From Muribaculaceae bacterium (lineage in GTDB: Bacteria > Bacteroidota > Bacteroidia > Bacteroidales > Muribaculaceae): a DNA stretch of 64,000 bases. The number at the start of each line of letters is the position of its first letter. Position 1 is the first letter of the stretch. The translations under genes and the position numbers were made by a program. The notes below the pieces were generated by a model. The model saw nothing but the letters and a program-made list of their open reading frames with translations, did not search any database and had not been told where the DNA came from. Below, piece by piece: positions 26,401 through 34,230 of the stretch. Location of the stretch: the NCBI GenBank assembly GCA_017436845.1, contig JAFSCJ010000016.1:1-64000 (forward strand). The letters are read 5' to 3'.

Positions 26401-28006
26401 CTTGGTCCATTGTTGTGTCCCAAACAGGAACAAATGGTATAAATTCGGGCGTGATTTCAAGAACATCAGATTCTGCCCCTATACCACCATCTTTAAAATT
26501 GGGGACTACCTTATATTGATAAGAGCGAGATATCGACGATGCATACATACATACATCAATATCAGTATAGGTCAAATCAGTAGTTGTTCCTATTGAGGTC
26601 CATGCACTCCATGTATCTTGACGTCTTAGAGGAGCATCGCTATAACCATCCCCATTAGAATCGACGCCATTGCCATCCATAGAATACCATGGATTTTCTC
26701 TGCTATAGATAGTATAACTTGCGACCTCGCCTTTGGCAGGAGCTTGCCATGTTAATACAGCATCTTGACGTCCCAACTGATCTTGAGATTTAACAATCTC
26801 AACTGAAAGATTCTGTACCGGATCTTGTGCTAACGTTTTTAACGCTGTGAGTTTACGTTTAAAAGCACCGCGATTAGGAACATACACATATAAATCAGCA
26901 CTCATTTTATCATCAGCAACAACTGCATTGATACTATGAGTCATCCAACCTGTATTTGTGGCAGAAGTAAATGGTATTAGAGAAAATGTTTCAAGAGCAG
27001 TTGTGTTTGCTGGATTAGTGCCATCATATACTTTAATAGTAACTTGAGTTGTAGATGATGAATAGACAAGATATTCATAGCCTCCCAAGATGAACATTGT
27101 AGCTCCCGGACTCCCTTTGGATGTATTTGTTGCACTAACCGTTGTTACACCAAGGTCATACCATGTGATTTTTTTGTTTGCCTCATCAATTACACCACGC
27201 CATATTTTCTTATCGCCATCGCGACCCGCACTATATATAACTCGATTATCGGCATATTGAACTGCAAGTGAACGTTGAGCTACTGTTCCTGTGGGAGAAC
27301 TGAATTCGATTTCTCCTGTAGCTTGTCCGTTTACGATTTTCACACGCACAACCTTGTGGTTTGTTTCATCACAAAACCAGAGGTAGCCTTCTCCGTTAGC
27401 ACCATCTCCATATGCACTCATTAAGTCGCTACGTCCTATATTATAGCTTGATAAATCAATCCCACTTCTTGTTGTACTCGGAGGTAAATTCGCTTTTGTA
27501 AAATATGCAACAGCCTTAATTCCTTGTGCCCATGCATTATTCTCTTGTAATGCTTGCGGGGCTGTTGCACTTCGACGAGATTGAAACCATAATGTTTCTG
27601 CATTATCGGCAGCAATTGCAGGACCTGCATACCAATAATTCCCTGTCGCGTCTACAGGATATCCGGTATAAGAACCACATGAAAAATATTCTGCTCCGTT
27701 TTGTTCAAAATCAAAGAACAAGCCTCGAGTATAATTTGTTAGTATCATATAGGTCAGACTCTCATTCCCTTCTGATGTAGGAATTGTAGCCCCTTGAGTT
27801 GTCGTAGCCGGCAATGTGAATATCCTTCCATTTGCAGCCGCTCCTTGTATCCAATATGCCGCGCCATCGGCATATGTTGTCGTACCATAACTATAAAAAT
27901 TATCCCAAGTGTCTCCACTATAGGAGAAATAGGTTGCAGCATTGGCTTTTGGAACGAGCCACGTTAATGCCAGCAACACCAACGTGCGTGTAAATAAGGT
28001 TTTCAT
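23468..28006 (-). CDS. Very large secreted protein with T9SS-type C-terminal domain
   Basis: 1512 residues. The signal peptide covers 1-23 (ending KANA). Residues about 25-390 look like a beta-propeller or solute-recognition region. Two fibronectin III-like segments follow (about 395-520 and 525-640), with phrases such as DAVLTWQAPAKGEVASYTIYS. A second repetitive beta region reaches about 1030. Several calcium-loop-like sequences occur (NGVDSNGDGYSD, DDINGDGILND, DVDGNGVP, DKDQNGTIDQE). The last 75 residues (VYPIPATISVTIKCSEAIEN to PVKIIKN) follow the T9SS type A sorting pattern. It is probably a surface-exposed or released adhesive or carbohydrate-binding protein. No catalytic domain was recognised. 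It is monocistronic, with an unusually long upstream region. Confidence 0.75.
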   Translation of the reverse strand: MKTLFTRTLVLLALTWLVPKANAATYFSYSGDTWDNFYSYGTTTYADGAAYWIQGAAANGRIFTLPATTTQGATIPTSEGNESLTYMILTNYTRGLFFDFEQNGAEYFSCGSYTGYPVDATGNYWYAGPAIAADNAETLWFQSRRSATAPQALQENNAWAQGIKAVAYFTKANLPPSTTRSGIDLSSYNIGRSDLMSAYGDGANGEGYLWFCDETNHKVVRVKIVNGQATGEIEFSSPTGTVAQRSLAVQYADNRVIYSAGRDGDKKIWRGVIDEANKKITWYDLGVTTVSATNTSKGSPGATMFILGGYEYLVYSSSTTQVTIKVYDGTNPANTTALETFSLIPFTSATNTGWMTHSINAVVADDKMSADLYVYVPNRGAFKRKLTALKTLAQDPVQNLSVEIVKSQDQLGRQDAVLTWQAPAKGEVASYTIYSRENPWYSMDGNGVDSNGDGYSDAPLRRQDTWSAWTSIGTTTDLTYTDIDVCMYASSISRSYQYKVVPNFKDGGIGAESDVLEITPEFIPFVPVWDTTMDQDDKKFGIDRYDGYCKVQLYWKFPQVNNYNYFPSGQKNVYGVKPDYYSVLRDGKVIVPYTTTYNYIDTDVKSEHTYTYQVVSHYTDFPNDTAVSAPNTVYVEKRDWAKVGYELTEIYNYKIAASGDSVHVPSSSYSNMANYAYAYYKQAVYHDGYWYVAQNTNAGETNGGIIKISAAAPWENKTENVLTPGTVFYQHSTHYSTNPAYRNIGIATDYEGNLFIQSASLNASGTSRTSAYYNRIAEGKVFIKGDNGSYTTYTVDLSGIDFTEYTEHDPSKYLTTAAGRCDFYTMGGKLKTDGYAYLYLAPSVSKAAFVVKLTYTGSAVTATLVNKLQDTEGRRTWNGEPFLQNNENLIIPVNCTGRQGEFLHLIRSSALSLWSRNDNSELATRKTNVYDTQARVNTPGGCTLEFNGELFLITPTSQYSVNKGNFYVGMAERGDGDAPAEANFGHIIPVVQYQQDDAEDGGGTSSGTVSIFAEVGEDDINGDGILNDYAYIYLYSPSGQRFAKYRLTPSTGFPPSQVTLEINAKYAEDYDAANHNPGGDITQFDATASWAQVSDYGTTEGGNIFYSIMSYTLQLVDAAGNPITETDTNGNLLYPAIEFDVDGNGVPTKVYTVTYNGNVKTKTAVSEDSETFKNLSYTTNDEGIVIYSYIYTNVKKEVDYTALVTVNYIGVDESNTGVQQKSMTTEWETANTYQPEEATGTVLVDVKEDNWSDWDADYKGNPANGGAKDDDDAYFDSYRVCLKLANPDFGAGVVYPRSYYTIGIDKDQNGTIDQEITEFKLFYGEQNTVTTLADETDTTPIVDKDGYVAITDGKISGDYNFDIETGGKPHVYWDMLDYTAPAYYDDGVTYTESDNPSTWNYIVTTTYAAGNARISEAVTSPMEADNGGITTGVEVISTQAVLNVYPIPATISVTIKCSEAIENIEIYSESGMLVSKMSGNGEQIMTVNISDLALGYYFMRVNNLAPVKIIKN

Positions 28007-28101
28007 AATAGAAGTATTTAAATTATTTGATATGTTATTGTATTACCTAATAGTACTTGGCGTAAAAAGTAGTAAGAACACCAAAATTTGACTTTAATTA
28101 G

Positions 28102-28140
28102 CAAAGTTAATGATTATTTTTGTAAACGTTGGTAAACGTT
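28102..28140 (-). promoter_or_regulatory. Promoter of the 1512-residue protein gene with direct repeats
   Basis: TAACTTTG on the minus strand (28109-28102), 96 nt before the start. Instead of a -33 TTG there are two direct repeats of GTAAACGTT (28122-28130 and 28132-28140), a likely regulator site. Confidence 0.5.
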
Positions 28141-28488
28141 CCCTGTTTAGTGTGTTAAAAATAGTGAAAGCCTTCAAGGGCTTTAGTTCGTAAAAATCAA
28201 CAGACAAATTAAAAAGAGGATTGAAAAAGGAAAGATAAAAGATAAAAAGGAGATTGCCTGAAAGGATAGATACTTATTAACCCCATGATGATTAGCTGGG
28301 CTAATGAGAAAATATCCGTTGCGAGGGAAACACGCTATTTAAATGATGTATTGCAAATTCTGTAGCGTTCCACAACACTAATTGTCTGTGGTCTGTATTC
28401 AGTGGTAAGAGAAGTTCCACTGCCATGTTAGAGCCATAAGTTTAAGATGTTAAACCATATTTTACTACTTAATGTTTTGGAATGGAAA
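28141..28488. other. Gene-poor intergenic region
   Basis: About 350 bp with no convincing gene. A 26-codon frame at 28285-28365 (plus strand) and two small hairpins (ATTAGC/GCTAAT near 28290 and AGTGG/CCACT near 28410) are seen. No RNA family was recognised. It may be leader DNA or a decayed gene. Confidence 0.4.
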
Positions 28489-28494
28489 ATAAAA

Positions 28495-28521
28495 AAGTCC
28501 GGATTGTAAAATCCGGACTTT
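28495..28521 (-). terminator. Terminator of rpmE2
   Basis: A perfect 12-bp stem (28495-28506 with 28510-28521) followed on the minus strand by TTTTTTATTTT. Confidence 0.85.
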
Positions 28522-28542
28522 GTATTGATAATAATGTGTAGA

Positions 28543-28797
28543 TTATTTCTTCTTGCGATTGCCGTAGCGACTCATGAACTTATCTACGCGACCTGCAGTG
28601 TCAACAAGTTTTTGCTTACCTGTGAAGAAAGGGTGAGACGCACTTGTGATTTCAAGCTTAACTAATGGGTAAGTTACGCCATCAACTTCGATAGTTTCTT
28701 TAGCTGCAACAGTTGAACGAGTAATGAAGATTTCCTCGTTAGACATGTCTTTGAATACTACTTCACGATAATTTGAAGGATGGATGTCTTTTTTCAT
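28543..28797 (-). CDS. rpmE2: 50S ribosomal protein L31, type B
   Basis: 84 residues, the type B length. It starts [17 protein letters not shown] and carries the [21 protein letters not shown] motif (residues 52-72, in two parts). It lacks the four-cysteine zinc motif of type A L31, so it does not need zinc. It is transcribed alone, with its own promoter and terminator. Confidence 0.97.
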   Translation of the reverse strand: MKKDIHPSNYREVVFKDMSNEEIFITRSTVAAKETIEVDGVTYPLVKLEITSASHPFFTGKQKLVDTAGRVDKFMSRYGNRKKK

Positions 28798-28868
28798 CTT
28801 TATTTAGTTTTTATTGTTAATCAAAGTTTTAAATCAACGCTGGTAAGGCGATAATTTGTAATGGCTTG

Positions 28869-28899
28869 CAAATTTAGCCATTTTTCTTTGATTGGCAAA
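28869..28899 (-). promoter_or_regulatory. rpmE2 promoter
   Basis: On the minus strand, TTG (28899-28897), a 20-bp spacer and TAAATTTG (28876-28869). Confidence 0.65.
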
Positions 28900-29003
28900 A
28901 CTTTCATGAAAATTTTTGTGCAACATCTTCGTTGTAGTGTGTTGTGTAGTGTGTTGTGGTTGTGTCTTTCTATTATGCCCTTTCCCCTCTTCGAGAGATA
29001 AAA

Positions 29004-29032
29004 ATGAGGTTGTATCGATTGATACAACCTCA
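29004..29032 (-). terminator. Terminator of the biotin-dependent carboxylase gene
   Basis: A 13-bp perfect stem (29004-29016 with 29020-29032) with a short T-rich tail on the minus strand. Confidence 0.8.
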
Positions 29033-29058
29033 TAATGTTAAAAGTTTTTATGAAAATT

Positions 29059-31182
29059 TTATTCAAATTCAATCAATAGGGCGTCGGCATTAACGACATC
29101 CTCAGGCTTAACAAAGATGCGTTTGATTACAGCATCTTTTTCAGCAAGGACGTCGTTTTCCATCTTCATTGCTTCGTAAACGAGCAATACATCTCCTTTC
29201 TTGACGCTGTCGCCGGGTTTTACGTTGATAGAGATTACACGACCACCCATTGGAGCTGTTAATACATTGTTAGAGATGGGAGCTTCTTCAGCTTCGGCAA
29301 CAACTTCGCCTTCAACGCCAAATTCAATCATCACGTCGTCGGTATTGACAACATCTTCAGGTTTAACGAAGACGCGTTTGATGATAACGTCTTTTTCGGC
29401 AACGACGTCATTTTCCATCTTCATAGCTTCATAAACGAGCAATACTTCACCTTTCTTCACTCTGTCACCGGGTTTCACGTTAACCGAGATTATGCGACCG
29501 CCCATCGGCGCTTTGAGTGTTTCGCCGGTGATGGGTGCTTGAGCTTCTTTAGCTGGAGCTTCGGCGGTTTCAGCTTTTGGCTCTTCTACCGGGGTGTATT
29601 CTTCAGCGCGACGACGGCGGAGGAAGCCATTGGCAACGCTTGGAAGGAGTTCGAGTAGCAAGTATTCTTCGTCGTTGGAAGCGAGTTTCACGCCACCGAG
29701 GTCTTCAAGAACAGGATTTTCCGGTTTCTTGTAAGAAGACACATCGTAAGGTTTTTCGATGGGGCTACCGGTGATTTTTTCGCGGAAGGCAGGATCGATA
29801 GCCACCGGAGTTTTACCATATTCACCTTTGATGAGCGAGATGAATTGGTTAGATGGGTTAGAGTAGTCGGGGTTTCCTTTTTTGCGGTCAAGAGCAAGAC
29901 TCACGGCTTGGCTACCGACAATCTGGCTTGTTGGTGTTACCAATGGAACAAGACCGGCATCGCGACGCACCTTAGGGATCAAGCGCATAGCATCGTCGAG
30001 AAGATCTTCGGCTTGAAGTGATTTGAGCTGAGCCACCATGTTGGAGTACATGCCACCGGGCACTTCTGCATCTTTAACAAGGAGGTTTGGTTTTGGGAAC
30101 CCAAAGTAAGCTTCGATAGCATGACAAGCCACAAGAAGAGCGTCTTCGTTACCTGCTTTAGCTGCTTTGATTGCGGCGTCAAATTGAGCATCGATTTCAG
30201 CCGGGAGGGTGTCGTTAAGCGGATCGAATGCGTTAGGTAATTTGCCAAGGTCGAAATCTTTGAGTGATTCACGAGCTTCTCGCAATTGGTCGCGAATTTG
30301 TCCCACAACTTCCATGTTGGCTTCAACTTCGATGCCGAGTTTCTTGGCAAATACATAAATCAATTCGATAGCAGGAGCAGCTGAGCCACCGCCAAACCAC
30401 CAAATGTTGGTGTCAAGAATGTCAACACCATGTATCATTGCCATTAATGCTGAACCTAAGCCATAGCCCGGAGTACAGTGAGTGTGGAAATCGACAGGCA
30501 CTTTAACGGCAGCTTTCAATTTAGAGATAATCGAAGCGGCACGTGATGGACTGACAAGGCCTGCCATGTCTTTAAGAGTGATGATTTTTGCTCCGAGAGC
30601 TTCCATTGTCTTTGCTTTTTCAACAAAGTATTCGTCGGTGAAGATTTTTTCAGGAGCAACGGCTTTTTTCTTTTTGCCGAATAGCGATGCAAAGAATCCT
30701 ACCTTTTCTTCTTGTAGGGGTTCTTCTTTAGGATCGACAGTGTAACATACGGCGCCATCAGGGATACCGCCAAGGTTATTGATTAGTTTGATGGATTCTT
30801 TAACGTTGTCAATGTCGTTGAGAGCGTCAAAGATGCGCATCACGTTCAATCCGTTTTTGATGGCTTCTTTGTAGAATCCTTCAAGAACGGTATCGGGATA
30901 AGGAACATAGCCGAAAAGGTTACGTCCGCGAGAAAGAGCTGTTAATAAAGATTTGCCTTTTATTGCCTGACTCACACTGCGAAGACGATTCCATGGCGAC
31001 TCGTCGAGATAGCGCATTACGGAGTCGGGAACTGCACCGCCCCACACCTCCATAGCGTAGAAACCGGCATTTTCATAGAGAGGCAACAGCTTGTCAATGT
31101 TGGCTTGATTAAGACGGGTTGCAAATAGAGATTGCTGACCGTCGCGTAGAGTTAAATCTCTGATTTTGAGTTTTTGTCCCAT
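29059..31182 (-). CDS. Biotin-dependent carboxyltransferase (pyruvate carboxylase subunit B / oxaloacetate decarboxylase alpha type) with two biotinyl domains
   Basis: 707 residues. The TIM-barrel carboxyltransferase domain covers about 1-300: RDLTLRDGQQS (8-18), the catalytic lysine in TLKDMAGL (about 200-207) and the metal-binding HTHCTPGYG (about 237-245). A conserved carboxylase domain follows to about 520. After an alanine, proline and glutamate linker come two nearly identical biotinyl domains (about 554-626 and 639-707). Each has the EAMKMEND biotin site, with lysines at 588 and 673. The usual protein has one. It would transfer a carboxyl group from biotin to or from pyruvate. No partner subunit is nearby, so the exact reaction (anaplerotic pyruvate carboxylation or oxaloacetate decarboxylation) cannot be fixed. 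Confidence 0.9.
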   Translation of the reverse strand: MGQKLKIRDLTLRDGQQSLFATRLNQANIDKLLPLYENAGFYAMEVWGGAVPDSVMRYLDESPWNRLRSVSQAIKGKSLLTALSRGRNLFGYVPYPDTVLEGFYKEAIKNGLNVMRIFDALNDIDNVKESIKLINNLGGIPDGAVCYTVDPKEEPLQEEKVGFFASLFGKKKKAVAPEKIFTDEYFVEKAKTMEALGAKIITLKDMAGLVSPSRAASIISKLKAAVKVPVDFHTHCTPGYGLGSALMAMIHGVDILDTNIWWFGGGSAAPAIELIYVFAKKLGIEVEANMEVVGQIRDQLREARESLKDFDLGKLPNAFDPLNDTLPAEIDAQFDAAIKAAKAGNEDALLVACHAIEAYFGFPKPNLLVKDAEVPGGMYSNMVAQLKSLQAEDLLDDAMRLIPKVRRDAGLVPLVTPTSQIVGSQAVSLALDRKKGNPDYSNPSNQFISLIKGEYGKTPVAIDPAFREKITGSPIEKPYDVSSYKKPENPVLEDLGGVKLASNDEEYLLLELLPSVANGFLRRRRAEEYTPVEEPKAETAEAPAKEAQAPITGETLKAPMGGRIISVNVKPGDRVKKGEVLLVYEAMKMENDVVAEKDVIIKRVFVKPEDVVNTDDVMIEFGVEGEVVAEAEEAPISNNVLTAPMGGRVISINVKPGDSVKKGDVLLVYEAMKMENDVLAEKDAVIKRIFVKPEDVVNADALLIEFE

Positions 31183-31254
31183 ATTCGGTATTAAAATATT
31201 TAGGTTTAGTATAAATTTTATTCGACTAAAAGTTGAATTTATTTAGAATATTCG

Positions 31255-31262
31255 CAAATGTA
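31255..31262 (-). promoter_or_regulatory. -7 promoter element of the carboxylase gene
   Basis: TACATTTG on the minus strand, 73 nt before the start. No matching -33 TTG. Confidence 0.45.
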
Positions 31263-31325
31263 ATGTTTTTTATCTGAATTGCGGAAATTTATCCATAATT
31301 TTTTTTTCATTACATGAGTTATCTG

Positions 31326-31333
31326 TATTTTTG
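31326..31333 (+). promoter_or_regulatory. -7 promoter element of the CpsB-like phosphatase gene
   Basis: TATTTTTG at 31326-31333, 33 nt before the start. The -33 region is a T-run rather than TTG. Confidence 0.45.
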
Positions 31334-31365
31334 CAGATGAATAGATAACAATTCAGGATAATTTT

Positions 31366-32094
31366 ATGTTCTCAATATTCAAGAAGAAGACCAAAAAAGC
31401 AGAGTTGTGTTTCACGACAGATATACATTGCCACATTGTGCCGGGTGTTGATGATGGTTCACCTGACGTCGGTACGTCGGTAGAACTTGTTGAGCGCATG
31501 AAAGGGTGGGGCATAAATCGCATTATTGCGTCGCCTCATGTTACGCAAGAGGCATTTGAAAACACACCCGAGACGATAGCTCCGGCTTTAGCTGCATTGA
31601 AATCGGGGCTTGACGCTAAGGGCGTGGATGTGGAATTGAGTCACTCGGCGGAGTATCGTATCGATGAGTTTTTCATGGCGCAGTTAGAGGCCGGTAATGT
31701 TGTAGCGTTGCCGGGGAACTATTTGTTGGTGGAAAATTCGTTCCTTCAAGAGCCTTGGGATTTGGATAAAACATTATTTGACTTGAAAGTGAGAGGTTAT
31801 AAGCCCATTCTTGCTCATCCTGAACGTTACTATTACTATTATGGCAAGCGTGGTCGTTATGACGAGTTGCACAACGTGGGGACTCTGTTTCAGATTAATA
31901 TGTTGAGTCTTGCCGGATATTATGGAAAAGATGAGAAGATGATTGCCGAATATCTTTTGGAGAAAGGGTATGTCGATTTCATTGGGACCGACCTGCATCG
32001 CCATGCTCATGCCGATGCCATTGATGCTTATCTTGCATCAAAAGATTATCGCAAAATTGCCCCCAAACTCCACCTCCTCAACGACAAACTCTAA
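31366..32094 (+). CDS. CpsB/CapC-type PHP-fold tyrosine phosphatase
   Basis: 242 residues. Metal-binding motifs of the PHP family are in place: TDIHCHIVPGVDDGSPD (about 18-34, H-x-H), IASPH (about 57-61), the ENSF segment, LAHPERYYYY (about 145-154) and GTDLHRHAH (about 208-216). CpsB-type enzymes remove phosphate from the tyrosine cluster of capsule or exopolysaccharide kinases (Wzc-like) and so control polymer export. No capsule genes are adjacent, which is common for the Bacteroidales copy. It is cytosolic, with no signal peptide. Confidence 0.9.
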   Translation: MFSIFKKKTKKAELCFTTDIHCHIVPGVDDGSPDVGTSVELVERMKGWGINRIIASPHVTQEAFENTPETIAPALAALKSGLDAKGVDVELSHSAEYRIDEFFMAQLEAGNVVALPGNYLLVENSFLQEPWDLDKTLFDLKVRGYKPILAHPERYYYYYGKRGRYDELHNVGTLFQINMLSLAGYYGKDEKMIAEYLLEKGYVDFIGTDLHRHAHADAIDAYLASKDYRKIAPKLHLLNDKL

Positions 32095-32115
32095 ATTGAT
32101 GCTTTTAAGCAAATA

Positions 32116-32158
32116 ATAAACGAGGAGTGTCAAAAAATACTTTGATGCTCCTCGTTTT
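32116..32158. terminator. Terminator between the phosphatase gene and the DPP III gene
   Basis: Arms AAACGAGGAG (32118-32127) and CTCCTCGTTT (32148-32157), extended inward by TGTCAAA/TTTGATG. It has T-rich ends in both directions. Confidence 0.8.
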
Positions 32159-32176
32159 ATTGAATATGTGGATTGA

Positions 32177-34210
32177 TTATTTTGTGAGGGGGGAGTAATC
32201 GCGAGCGTAGCGCAACATTTGTGGGATATAGTCCTCGTCGTAAGAAATCTTAACATCAACGATTTTGCCCTCTGCATCAAATTCAGGGGTGTAGATGGGG
32301 TTTACAAATCCTTTGTAAGGTGCGATGTCAAGATGTGAATATCGTTCAAGAACTTCGGCATGAAGTTTTGGATCAACCTTAACGGCATATTTTTCAACGA
32401 TGTTGCGTCCTGCTTCATAGTCACCTTCACTCTTGATGCGTTGGATTTCGCTTAGCAATTTCCCAAACAATTCACGCAATTTGTCATAGTCGTTAATTTT
32501 GATGAAGGTCTTTCCATCTTTTTCAACGAGTTCAACGACATTATCGGCTTTGCCATTTTCGTAAGCCCATTCAGCAATTAATTTGCGGTTGCGCATGTGT
32601 GCTTCCTCAACATCTTTGCCCGGCTCGATGCGCATGAGCTGAGTCATCATGCCATTAAGCATATATTTGTAATATTCAGCTTTGTAGGCTTCCGGATTGT
32701 CAAGAAGTCCAAGTTCAACAAGTTTAGGATCGGCAAGGTAATACAATGCAAACAAGTCGGCACGAGTTTCTTCAAGAGTAGCACCATGAGCTTTCAATGC
32801 ATCGGGATCAACCCCAGGGAGCAATTTGCCAGAGCCATGACCGAGACATTCGTGAAGGTCGGTGTGAAGATTGTCGGTGATGAAAAGATATTTGCCCATG
32901 AGGTCGCGAGTTTCTTGGTCATACACAAATTCTTCATTAAATCCGTTGCCTTGAGATGCAGCGTCGTAGGCTTGTGTAATGTTTTCGATGGTTACTGATT
33001 TAGAACCATAGTTAGCGCGAATCCAGTTAGAGTTAGGAAGGTTAATGCCGATGGGTGTAGCAGGGTAGGCGTCACCTGAAAGGATAGCGGCTGTGATAAC
33101 TTTAGCAGATACACCCTTCACCTCTTCTTTGCGGAAACGTGGATCGATGGGAGAATTGTCTTCAAACCATTGTGCATTGTTGCTGATGACTTGTGTGCGA
33201 TTTGATGCTTCTGCGTTTTTGAAATTCACGATTGATTCCCATGCACCTGTCATGCCAAGGGGGTCGCCATAAGACTCAATAAATCCATTGATGAAATCTA
33301 CTTGAGATGCGGTGTCTTGCAACCAAAGGATTGAATACTCATCAAATAGACGAAGATCACCTGTTTGGTAATATTCGATGAGCTTGTTGATGGTGTTGCG
33401 TTGTGCATCATTCTCGGCATATTCTGTCGCTTTGCCAAGCAATTCCACGATGCGAGTTATGGCGTCAGAATATAATCCGCCAACTTTATATACATTCTCA
33501 ACAACTTTGCCATCTTTTTTTGCTACCTGGGTATTAAGACCGAATGAGATGGGGGTTGTGTCGTTAGGATTTTTAAGTGCGGCATAGTATGCTTCAACTT
33601 CTGCTTGTGTTACGCCATCGTAAAGGTTGTTGGCCGATGTGGTAATCAAGTCTTCTCCTTCGGCTTGATTTACGCGTTTAGCCATCACAGCAGGGTCGAA
33701 AATCACAGGCGAAAGTTCGGCTATGAATTCATCGACTGATTTGCCATTTAGCGGAAGATTTTCAGGGGCGATGTTTTTTACTTGTGACGCGAAAAATTCT
33801 TGAGTAAATTCAGGTGTGAATTTATCCATTGAATAGTGATGGTGAATACCATTGGCAAACCAGATTTGCTTCAAGTATTTTTCAAATGCTTTGAATTCGG
33901 CTGATTCTTTATCTCCGTCAAAATTAACATAGATTTGTTCGAGAGTTTGGCGGATGGGCAAATTGTATTTGCCATTTTGATCCCAAAGGATATCACGGCC
34001 TGTAATTGCTGCTTCGGTCAAATAATATATGAGAGCTTTTTGGTTAACCGAAAGGTTTTCAAATTCGGGTACTTTGTAACGAAGTACTTCGATGTCGGCA
34101 AAACGATCGACTGTGTAGTCGAAATCGTCGGTTTGTTGTGTAGCCATATTGCAAGATGTAATCGATAGTGCGATGAATGCACTTGGAATTAGTTTGTTTA
34201 AAATCGCCAT
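32177..34210 (-). CDS. Dipeptidyl peptidase III (M49 family), lipoprotein
   Basis: 677 residues. A lipoprotein signal with lipobox SITSC puts the cysteine at residue 20. The M49 zinc motif is HECLGHGSGK (about 462-471), the six-residue HExxxH type with the GHGSG continuation, and the second zinc/acid motif is EETRADLFALYY (about 488-499). The enzyme removes dipeptides from the N-termini of short peptides. The lipid anchor suggests periplasmic-face or outer membrane placement, unlike the cytosolic eukaryotic enzyme. It starts 20 bp after the RlmI-like gene and is probably the last gene of the dxr-rseP-rlmI run. Confidence 0.94.
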   Translation of the reverse strand: MAILNKLIPSAFIALSITSCNMATQQTDDFDYTVDRFADIEVLRYKVPEFENLSVNQKALIYYLTEAAITGRDILWDQNGKYNLPIRQTLEQIYVNFDGDKESAEFKAFEKYLKQIWFANGIHHHYSMDKFTPEFTQEFFASQVKNIAPENLPLNGKSVDEFIAELSPVIFDPAVMAKRVNQAEGEDLITTSANNLYDGVTQAEVEAYYAALKNPNDTTPISFGLNTQVAKKDGKVVENVYKVGGLYSDAITRIVELLGKATEYAENDAQRNTINKLIEYYQTGDLRLFDEYSILWLQDTASQVDFINGFIESYGDPLGMTGAWESIVNFKNAEASNRTQVISNNAQWFEDNSPIDPRFRKEEVKGVSAKVITAAILSGDAYPATPIGINLPNSNWIRANYGSKSVTIENITQAYDAASQGNGFNEEFVYDQETRDLMGKYLFITDNLHTDLHECLGHGSGKLLPGVDPDALKAHGATLEETRADLFALYYLADPKLVELGLLDNPEAYKAEYYKYMLNGMMTQLMRIEPGKDVEEAHMRNRKLIAEWAYENGKADNVVELVEKDGKTFIKINDYDKLRELFGKLLSEIQRIKSEGDYEAGRNIVEKYAVKVDPKLHAEVLERYSHLDIAPYKGFVNPIYTPEFDAEGKIVDVKISYDEDYIPQMLRYARDYSPLTK

Positions 34211-34230
34211 GGTTATTATTGTTTAATCAG

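Noticed and set aside
28285..28365. 26-codon frame in the intergenic region
   Set aside because: Short, no promoter or terminator, no recognisable features. Listed only as part of the region.
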